A stretch of DNA of 64,000 bases from RGIG3701 sp017403345 (GTDB lineage Bacteria > Planctomycetota > Planctomycetia > Pirellulales > Thermoguttaceae), in assembly GCA_017403345.1 (NCBI GenBank), contig JAFQOH010000025.1:1-64000 (forward strand), read 5' to 3'. Made by a program: the position numbers and the translations under genes. The notes below the pieces were generated by a model, which did no database searches, was not told where the DNA came from, and saw only the letters and a list, made by a program, of their open reading frames with translations. Shown here piece after piece: positions 58,088-64,000 of the stretch (position 1 is its first letter; every line of letters starts with the position of its first letter).

Positions 58088-59758
58088 TTACATCATTCCC
58101 ATTCCGGGCATTCCGCCCATTCCGCCCATGCCTCCCATTCCGGGCGCGCCGCCTGCCGGAGGTTCCGGAGTGTCGACCGGGATGTTCGTGATGACGCAGG
58201 ACGTCGTCAGAAGCAGACCCGCGACGCTCGCCGCGTTGGTCAGAGCCGTGCAGACCACTTTCGCCGGATCGATGACACCGGCTTCCACCAGGTCGCAGTA
58301 TTTGTTCTTGTCAGCATCGTAGCCTTCCGTCGCACCAGTCATGCGCATGACACGGTTCACGACGACCGCACCGTCGATCCCGGCGTTCTTGGCGATCTCG
58401 CGGAGCGGGACCTGAAGAGCACGCTTCACGACGACGGCTCCCAGAGCTTCATCGCCTTCAAGTTCCAGAGAATCGACCGCCGTGCTGCAGCGGATCAGAG
58501 CCACGCCGCCGCCCGGAACGATACCTTTTTCGAGAGCGGCCGCAGTCGCAGCTTTCGCATCGTCGAGGAGGTACTTCTTTTCCTTCATTTCAGATTCCGT
58601 CGAGGCGCCGCAGAGGATCTTTGCAACACCGCCGGCCAGTTTGGCAAGACGTTCCTGAAGTTTCTCACGGTCGTAGTCGCTCGTTGTGGTCTCGATCTCG
58701 GCACGGATCTGTTCCGCGCGAGCTGCGATGGCTTCTTTGGCTCCGGCGCCGTCGATGATCGTCGTCGTGTCGTTCGAGATAATGACCTTCTTCGCAAAAC
58801 CGAGCTGTTCCAGTTCCACAGCTTCCAGCTGGATCCCGAGATCCTTGAAGATCGCCGTTCCGCCTGTCAGGACTGCAATGTCGCCAAGCATCGCCTTACG
58901 GCGGTCACCGTAAGCCGGAGCTTTGACGGCACAGACATTCAGAATACCGCGCAGTTTGTTCACGACCAGCGTCGCAAGGGCTTCCCCCTCAATATCTTCC
59001 GCGATGATGAGCAGCGGCTTATTCGCCTGACTGGCTGCTTCGAGGATCGGAACGAGAGACTGAACCTTGGAGATCTTTTCCTCATAGCAGAGAACGAGGC
59101 AGTTTTCCAGCTCCACCGTCTGGCGATCGTCGTTCGTCACGAAATGGGGGCTGAGGTAACCACGGTCAAACTGCATCCCTTCGGTAAATTCGACATACGT
59201 TTCGGCTCCGCGGCCTTCTTCGACCGTGATGACGCCGTTTTTGCCGACTTTCACGAATGCTTCCGCCAGAACCTTGCCGACTTCCGGGTCATTATTTCCG
59301 GCGATCGACGCGACCTGCGCGATCTCCTTACGGGACTTTTCGTCGACCGGGACCGCCATTTTTTCGATCGCTTCCACAACAGCCGCCGCAGCTTTCAGGA
59401 TACCGCGCTGGAGAGAGACCGGATTCACACCGCCGGAAGTCACGAAACGCAGACCTTCCGTGTAGATAGCTTCCGACAGTACCGTCGCAGTGGTCGTTCC
59501 GTCGCCCGCGACATCATTCGTCTTGCTCGCAGCTTCTTTCACAAGAAGCGCACCCATATTCTCATTCGCATCATCCAGCGTGATGTCTTTCGCGACCGTG
59601 ACGCCGTCCTTCGTGACTTTCGGAGCGCCCCAGCCTTTATCGAGGACCACATTCCGTCCGCGAGGACCCAGGGTACTGCGGACCGCACGCGCCAGCTTCT
59701 GGACACCTTCCAGAATCGGCTGACGAGCTTCATCTTCAAAAACCATTTGTTTCGCCAC
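58088..59758 (-). CDS. groEL: Chaperonin GroEL, copy with GGM tail
   Basis: This 556-residue chaperonin is the first gene of the chaperone cluster. Key motifs are present (AGDGTTTATVL, VEEGRGAETYV, GIVPGGGVALIRC). The C terminus is GMGGMGGMGGMPGMGMM, the tail typical of canonical GroEL, so this copy is probably the housekeeping one. The start is GTG 59758: AKQMVFEDEARQP matches GroEL N termini, and AGGAGGA lies at good spacing. The frame is open 33 codons further upstream, but that sequence is unlike GroEL. No CIRCE element (TTAGCACTC-N9-GAGTGCTAA) was found upstream, so HrcA control of the usual type is unlikely. Confidence 0.96.
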   Translation of the reverse strand: MAKQMVFEDEARQPILEGVQKLARAVRSTLGPRGRNVVLDKGWGAPKVTKDGVTVAKDITLDDANENMGALLVKEAASKTNDVAGDGTTTATVLSEAIYTEGLRFVTSGGVNPVSLQRGILKAAAAVVEAIEKMAVPVDEKSRKEIAQVASIAGNNDPEVGKVLAEAFVKVGKNGVITVEEGRGAETYVEFTEGMQFDRGYLSPHFVTNDDRQTVELENCLVLCYEEKISKVQSLVPILEAASQANKPLLIIAEDIEGEALATLVVNKLRGILNVCAVKAPAYGDRRKAMLGDIAVLTGGTAIFKDLGIQLEAVELEQLGFAKKVIISNDTTTIIDGAGAKEAIAARAEQIRAEIETTTSDYDREKLQERLAKLAGGVAKILCGASTESEMKEKKYLLDDAKAATAAALEKGIVPGGGVALIRCSTAVDSLELEGDEALGAVVVKRALQVPLREIAKNAGIDGAVVVNRVMRMTGATEGYDADKNKYCDLVEAGVIDPAKVVCTALTNAASVAGLLLTTSCVITNIPVDTPEPPAGGAPGMGGMGGMGGMPGMGMM

Positions 59759-59959
59759 TGCGGATTCCTCCTGTTGTTGGCTAAAAAAACTTTCAGGGAA
59801 AAATACTGTCGCCCGTACTCCGGCCTCACCGGAATGCCAGACTCCAAAATTCTTCACAGCCTGACAAATTGGGCAGTTTACAAACTCACCAACAAAAATG
59901 CAAAAAGCGTGTCAATGACAAAATGACAGAAAAAACTCACATTCCAAGACAGAGGGAAA

Positions 59960-59975
59960 TTTAGTTTAAACTAAA
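59960..59975. promoter_or_regulatory. Perfect 16-bp palindrome TTTAGTTTAAACTAAA (operator candidate)
   Basis: It lies about 200 bp upstream of groEL and 130 bp upstream of the hydrogenase promoter. It matches neither CIRCE nor the Rex operator consensus. Confidence 0.5.
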
Positions 59976-60102
59976 CACAAAGATGAAACTCAAGCGATGA
60001 GACAAAATATCAAGATCTAACGTTTTTTGGAGAAAAACTGGAAAAATTTCCCAAAAAAAAGAATCTTTTTTCATTTTATCGATAAAGCTATATTAAAAGC
60101 GC

Positions 60103-60130
60103 TTGACAGAAAAATGGAATGTGGTATACT
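60103..60130 (+). promoter_or_regulatory. Promoter of the hydrogenase operon
   Basis: TTGACA (60103-60108) and TATACT (60125-60130) are 16 bp apart. The leader is about 190 nt. The 12-bp palindrome TTTATCGATAAA ends 16 bp upstream of the -35 box. Confidence 0.8.
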
Positions 60131-60323
60131 AACAAATAAGACAGAGCGTATCGTAGAAGGGCGATGCACACCGTCAGCACACAGTTTTCGTCAGGCATGA
60201 AGATCTGCGGCAAATATGCCCCGCTGAAATGGAAACACCACAGCGGCGCATCCGCAAGTTTCCCCCCGGAAACAAGCCGCAAATTTTTCGCCTTGTTTGG
60301 TTTTTTAGCCACTGGAGTAAAAA

Positions 60324-60836
60324 ATGCAGGAAACGATCGAAAAGACCCAGGAAATGATTGATCATGAAAATGCGATCAAACAGATCTTGGCAAACAACAA
60401 CAACGACCCGAGCCGTCTGATCCCGATTCTTCAGCAGATCCAGGAGATGGACAAATATCTGTCGAAGGAAGCGATCGAACAGGTCGCGGTAGATTTGAAT
60501 GTTCCGGTCTCCCACATCTACGGTGTAGCCACATTCTATGCTCACTTTTCGCTGAATCCGAAAGGCAAGCACATCATTCGTCTGTGCGACGGAACTGCGT
60601 GCCACGTGAAGAAGTCGCACGGCATTCTGAACAAACTTTACAGCAAACTCGGTCTGGACAGTGAAAATCACACGACCAAAGACCTGCTTTTCACGATCGA
60701 GATCGTGAGCTGCCTTGGCGCGTGCGGTCTTGCACCGGTCATGGTTTTGGACGAGCACGTTCACGGTCAGTGCACCCCTGAAAAGGCGGAAGCGCTCATC
60801 GATGAGATCATCGCTAACGAAAATGCTGCGAACTAA
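60324..60836 (+). CDS. hydC: [FeFe]-hydrogenase subunit HydC (NuoE-like, thioredoxin-fold 2Fe-2S)
   Basis: HydC is the small subunit of the soluble HydABC electron-bifurcating hydrogenase. The 170-residue protein has the NuoE pattern: a helical N terminus with YLSKEAIEQVAVDLNV and VSHIYGVATFYAHF, then a thioredoxin-like domain with a 2Fe-2S site formed by Cys88, Cys93, Cys130 and Cys134 (CDGTAC, CLGAC). The order hydC-hydB-hydA with short gaps (20 and 45 bp) is typical for these operons. NuoE of complex I is an alternative by fold, but no other nuo genes are present and a hydrogenase gene follows. Confidence 0.93.
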   Translation: MQETIEKTQEMIDHENAIKQILANNNNDPSRLIPILQQIQEMDKYLSKEAIEQVAVDLNVPVSHIYGVATFYAHFSLNPKGKHIIRLCDGTACHVKKSHGILNKLYSKLGLDSENHTTKDLLFTIEIVSCLGACGLAPVMVLDEHVHGQCTPEKAEALIDEIIANENAAN

Positions 60837-60856
60837 AAGAAAAGGAGCAAAACGAA

Positions 60857-62764
60857 ATGAGTAATTTGATTCCGCTTGAACAGCTTGCTGAACAGTTCCA
60901 GACTTCTACGTCGAAAATCAAACGCCGCATCGTCATCTGCGGCGGTACCGGCTGTATCGCAAACGGCTCGATGCAGGTTCGTGATGCCCTCATCGAAGAA
61001 CTGAAAAAAGTTGGCGAAGACGTCACCGTTGAAATCGCCGACGGCGATCTGGATCACCCGTTCGAAGGCACCTACGTCTCCAAGTCCGGCTGCCAGGGCT
61101 TCTGCCAGATGGGCCCGCTTATGCGTATTGAGCCGGAAGGAATTTTCTACACGAAAGTGAAACCGGAAGATGCAGCCGACATCGTTCAGAAAACGCTCAT
61201 GAACGGTGAACTTCTCGAACGTCTTGCCTACGTCGATCCCGCGACGAAAAAGGCCTGCATGAAGGAAGATGAGATCGGTTTCTATACCGAACAGTACCGC
61301 ATCTGCCTGAAAGACTGCACGATCGAACCGGAAAACGTGCGTGAATACGTCGCCTGCGGCGGTTACCTTGGCGCCCGCAAGGCGATCACGACGATGACCC
61401 CGGCCGAAATTTGCGAAGAAGTCCTGAAATCCGGCCTTCGCGGACGCGGCGGAGGCGGTTTCTCCACCGGTCTGAAATGGAAGTTCACTCTGAATTCCGC
61501 CAATAAAGACCCGAAACGCTACGTCATCTGCAACGGCGACGAAGGCGACCCGGGCGCGTTCATGGACCGTTCCGTCATGGAAGGCAATCCGCACTCTGTG
61601 CTTGAAGGCATGATGATCGCCGGTAAAGCGATCGGTGCTGACGAAGGCGTCGTTTACGTCCGTGCGGAATACCCGCTGGCCGTCGCCCGTATGCGCCGTG
61701 CGGTAGAAGATGCCGAAAAATTCGGTCTCCTCGGCGACAATCTGTTCGGAACCGACTTCTCCTTCCGCATCCGCATCATGGAAGGCGCCGGCGCGTTCGT
61801 CTGCGGTGAAGAAACCGCTCTGATGCGTTCGGTCGAAGGCAACCGCGGCATGCCGATGCCGAAACCGCCGTTCCCGGCCGTTTCCGGTCTTTATGGCAAA
61901 CCGACCGTCATCAACAACGTGGAAACGCTCGCTTCCGTTCCGTACATTCTCCGCGAAGGCGCTGAAAAATACGCTTCCGTCGGTACGGCAAAATCCCCGG
62001 GAACGAAAACGTTCGCCCTCACCGGTCACGTTGCGAATACGGGTCTGATCGAAGTTCCGTGCGGCACAACGCTCCGCCACATCGTCTACGACATCGGCGG
62101 CGGTACGATCGATAATGACGGCAAAATCACCGGCGAAGACTTCAAATCCGTCCAGATCGGCGGTCCGTCCGGCGGATGCCTCACTCCGGATATGCTCGAC
62201 ATGCCGCTTGATTTTGACTCTCTGCAGAAAGTCGGCGCGATCGTCGGTTCCGGCGGTCTGGTGGTCATGAACAACCAGACGTGTATGGTCAAAGTCGCCC
62301 GCTTCTTCATGCAGTTCACCCAGAACGAATCCTGCGGTAAATGCACGCCGTGCCGTGAAGGAACGAAACAACTCCTCTCGCTGCTCGACGACATCATCGA
62401 AGGCCGCGGCACGCTTGAGACTCTGGATCTCCTTGAAGAGACCGCGAAAGCCGTCCAGCTCGGTTCGCTGTGCGCCCTTGGCAAAACGGCTCCGAACCCG
62501 GTCCTTTCCACCCTGCGTTACTTCCGCGACGAGTACGTTTCGCACGTCGTGGACAAGATCTGCCCGACCGGCGAATGCTCGGCACTGGCCCGTCCGGAGA
62601 TCGATCCTGAAAAATGCAAAGGCTGCACACTCTGCTCGAAACGTTGCCCGGTCGGTGCGATCACGGGTACGGTCCGCGAACCGCATGTCATTGATGCCAA
62701 CAAATGCATCAAGTGCGGTGCCTGCAAAACGGCCTGCAAATTTGGCGCAGTCAAAGGTATCTGA
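60857..62764 (+). CDS. hydB: [FeFe]-hydrogenase subunit HydB (NuoF-like flavoprotein)
   Basis: HydB binds FMN and NAD(H) and is thought to be the site of electron bifurcation. At 635 residues it is longer than NuoF because of two added domains. The N-terminal thioredoxin-like 2Fe-2S domain has Cys28, Cys33 and SGCQGFC. The NuoF core has GLRGRGGGGFSTGLKW (NADH site), CNGDEGDPGAFMDR (FMN site) and the 4Fe-4S motif ESCGKCTPCREG. The C-terminal domain holds two 4Fe-4S clusters (CKGCTLCSKRCP, CIKCGACKTAC). This layout matches HydB of Thermotoga/Moorella-type complexes. AAAGGAG precedes the start. Confidence 0.95.
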   Translation: MSNLIPLEQLAEQFQTSTSKIKRRIVICGGTGCIANGSMQVRDALIEELKKVGEDVTVEIADGDLDHPFEGTYVSKSGCQGFCQMGPLMRIEPEGIFYTKVKPEDAADIVQKTLMNGELLERLAYVDPATKKACMKEDEIGFYTEQYRICLKDCTIEPENVREYVACGGYLGARKAITTMTPAEICEEVLKSGLRGRGGGGFSTGLKWKFTLNSANKDPKRYVICNGDEGDPGAFMDRSVMEGNPHSVLEGMMIAGKAIGADEGVVYVRAEYPLAVARMRRAVEDAEKFGLLGDNLFGTDFSFRIRIMEGAGAFVCGEETALMRSVEGNRGMPMPKPPFPAVSGLYGKPTVINNVETLASVPYILREGAEKYASVGTAKSPGTKTFALTGHVANTGLIEVPCGTTLRHIVYDIGGGTIDNDGKITGEDFKSVQIGGPSGGCLTPDMLDMPLDFDSLQKVGAIVGSGGLVVMNNQTCMVKVARFFMQFTQNESCGKCTPCREGTKQLLSLLDDIIEGRGTLETLDLLEETAKAVQLGSLCALGKTAPNPVLSTLRYFRDEYVSHVVDKICPTGECSALARPEIDPEKCKGCTLCSKRCPVGAITGTVREPHVIDANKCIKCGACKTACKFGAVKGI

Positions 62765-62809
62765 GGTTGAAATACCGAAACGGTTTAAGATAAAAGGAGT
62801 AAAATCAAT

Positions 62810-64000
62810 ATGTCCGATGTGAAAAAATTGACCGTCAACGGTATTGAAATCGAATTCACTACCGAACGCAATATTCTCGAAGTCGCACGCAAAGCCGGCA
62901 TCAACATCCCGACTTTCTGCTACAAATCCGATTTGAGCATCTACGGAGCCTGCCGTATGTGCGTCTGCGAAGTTGGCATGCCCGGCCCAGACGGAAGCGT
63001 CCGTACGATGCTGATGGCGGCCTGCTCCACGGCTCCGGCGAACGGCATGATCGTGAAGACGGATACGAAAGACATCCGCCAGATGCGTAAAGTCGCCGTG
63101 GAACTTCTTCTGGCGAACCACACGGTGGACTGCCCGAACTGTGTCCGCAGCGCGGACTGTGAGCTTCAGGACGTCGCCCGCCGTCTTGGCGTCAACACGG
63201 TGCGCTACACCGCGAAACGCAATATCGAAGAGATCGACGAATCCAGCCCGTCTATCGTTCGTGACCCGAATAAGTGCATCCTCTGCGGTAACTGTGTCCG
63301 CGTGTGCAGCGAGCTTCAGGGCGTTCACGCCATCGATTTCCAGCGCCGCGGCTCCAACGCCAAAGTTGCTCCGGCTTTCGACGGCAAACTCGCCGACAGT
63401 GCCTGCGTGAACTGTGGTCAGTGCGCTGCGGTCTGCCCGACCGGTGCGATCACGGTGAAACAGGACATCCAGAAGGTCTGGGATGCGCTTTACGATTCCA
63501 CGAAAACGGTTGCGGTCCAAATCGCTCCGGCGGTCCGTATGGCCCTTGGCGAAGAATTCAAACTTCCGGCCGGCACGAACGTTGAAGGCAAAATGGTCGC
63601 TGCTCTGAAACTCATGGGCTTCAAGCACGTCTACGACACGAACTTCACCGCTGACCTCACGATTTGGGAAGAAGCGACGGAATTCAAAACTCGCGTTCTG
63701 AACGGCGGCACGCTCCCAATGTTCACCAGCTGCTGCCCGGCCTGGGTCAAGTACGCGGAAACGTTCTGCCCGGATATGCTTCCGAATCTTTCCACCTGCC
63801 GTTCGCCGCAGGCGATGTTTGGTTCTGTCGCGAAGAAAATGCTTCCGGCCGAACTGGGCTGCGAGCAGAAAGACCTCTTCCTCGTTTCCATTATGCCGTG
63901 CACAGCCAAGAAGATGGAAGCCGGACTGGACAAATTCATGGAAGAAGACGGCACGCCGGAAAACGACGCGGTCATCACGACTTCCGAACTTGCCCGCATG
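62810..64000 (+). CDS. hydA: [FeFe]-hydrogenase catalytic subunit HydA (3' end outside window)
   Basis: HydA reduces protons to H2 at the H-cluster. The first 397 residues are visible. The N-terminal 2Fe-2S domain (TFCYKSDLSIYGACRMCVCE) is followed by the His/Cys cluster (HTVDCPNC...CELQ), two 4Fe-4S clusters (CILCGNCVRVC, CVNCGQCAAVCP) and the catalytic domain. H-cluster motif L1 reads TSCCPAW (306-312) and L2 reads MPCTAKK (from 362), both intact, so it should be active; motif L3 lies beyond the window. AAAAGGAG precedes ATG 62810. With HydB and HydC it forms a soluble cytoplasmic complex that oxidises NADH and reduced ferredoxin together. Confidence 0.96.
   Translation, partial: MSDVKKLTVNGIEIEFTTERNILEVARKAGINIPTFCYKSDLSIYGACRMCVCEVGMPGPDGSVRTMLMAACSTAPANGMIVKTDTKDIRQMRKVAVELLLANHTVDCPNCVRSADCELQDVARRLGVNTVRYTAKRNIEEIDESSPSIVRDPNKCILCGNCVRVCSELQGVHAIDFQRRGSNAKVAPAFDGKLADSACVNCGQCAAVCPTGAITVKQDIQKVWDALYDSTKTVAVQIAPAVRMALGEEFKLPAGTNVEGKMVAALKLMGFKHVYDTNFTADLTIWEEATEFKTRVLNGGTLPMFTSCCPAWVKYAETFCPDMLPNLSTCRSPQAMFGSVAKKMLPAELGCEQKDLFLVSIMPCTAKKMEAGLDKFMEEDGTPENDAVITTSELARM

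Larger units (their letters stand above)
59759..60323. other. Divergent regulatory region between groEL and the hydrogenase operon
   Basis: This 565-bp AT-rich gap holds a perfect 16-bp palindrome (59960-59975), a 12-bp palindrome TTTATCGATAAA (60075-60086) and the hydrogenase promoter (60103-60130). On the minus strand a TTGACA at about 59905-59915 has no good -10 partner. No gene was found. Confidence 0.6.

Noticed and set aside
57593..59926. A 777-codon open frame on the plus strand opposite groES and groEL
   Set aside because: It is the mirror of strongly biased groEL codons. The His/Asp/Phe/Arg-rich product has no family features, while the minus-strand genes are unmistakable.
59759..60102. 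CIRCE element or Rex operator in the groEL-hydC region
   Set aside because: Neither TTAGCACTC-N9-GAGTGCTAA nor a TTGTGAA-N6-TTCACAA-like site could be found; only other palindromes are present.
60324..60836. NuoE of respiratory complex I
   Set aside because: The fold is the same, but hydB with added ferredoxin domains and an [FeFe]-hydrogenase follow, and no other nuo genes are present.
60833..63628. A 931-codon open frame on the minus strand opposite hydB and hydA
   Set aside because: It is antisense to clear hydrogenase genes and has shadow-frame composition; no ribosome site or domain is seen.
1..64000. tRNA, rRNA, tmRNA or riboswitch genes and complete insertion sequences
   Set aside because: Intergenic regions were read for cloverleaf ends, conserved RNA cores and transposase motifs; none was convincing by eye. 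A covariance-model search would be decisive.

Overview
The window looks like a chromosome segment of an anaerobic member of the PVC group, most likely Planctomycetota. This is inference from gene content; no rRNA gene is present. Pointers are the groEL-groES-groEL block followed by dnaJ and grpE, two Ser/Thr kinases with planctomycete-like layouts, PEP-CTERM surface proteins, a SUMF1-domain protein, an ExbB/ExbD cluster with a membrane-anchored alpha/alpha-toroid protein, and a three-gene [FeFe]-hydrogenase operon of the electron-bifurcating type. LptF/G-, WaaA- and LpxI-type proteins imply a lipid A-bearing outer membrane. Coding DNA is moderately GC-rich, while intergenic DNA is AT-rich and carries several short tandem arrays.

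Layout. 1-9.9 kb: a Ser/Thr kinase with BspA-type leucine-rich repeats (cut by the window edge), a URO-D family protein, an LptF/G permease divergent from waaA, a FucP-type sugar transporter overlapping a small membrane protein, and a second Ser/Thr kinase with an N-terminal zinc-finger-like motif. 10-20 kb: pheS, two tandem ADP-ribosylglycohydrolase paralogues, lpxI with a conserved-looking unknown, rlmKL, and a secreted GH2 hydrolase. 20-31.6 kb: a disordered acidic/Arg-rich unknown, rpmE, prfA, a LuxR-type regulator with a degenerate receiver, a Sel1-repeat protein, a subtilisin-like PEP-CTERM protease and asnS. 31.6-39.2 kb: an anchored unknown, a large PEP-CTERM surface protein, a CBM9-like protein, a repeat/palindrome-rich gap, a SUMF1 protein and a porin-like protein. 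39.2-48.4 kb: TPR protein, ExbB, ExbD and toroid protein, possibly one envelope system. 48.4-52.4 kb: AddA helicase-nuclease behind an 11-bp GATC-containing array. 52.5-59.8 kb: ABC ATPase, IscA/ErpA-like protein, GrpE, DnaJ, GroEL, GroES, GroEL, all on the minus strand. 60-64 kb: hydCBA operon, with hydA cut by the window end.

How the parts fit: the hydrogenase indicates fermentation with H2 production from NADH and ferredoxin. The GH2 enzyme, FucP-type transporter, porin and CBM9-like protein suit growth on host or plant polysaccharides. The LPS genes, ExbB/ExbD cluster, PEP-CTERM proteins and porin describe a didermic envelope. Many promoters can be read directly; several have a TTGC-type -35 box 16-17 bp from TAAAAT or TATAAT. 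The least explained items are the TPR-ExbB-ExbD-toroid cluster, the receiver lacking both its Asp and its Lys, the terminator-like hairpin between promoter and start codon of asnS, and the tandem arrays of 11, 13, 17 and 28 bp.
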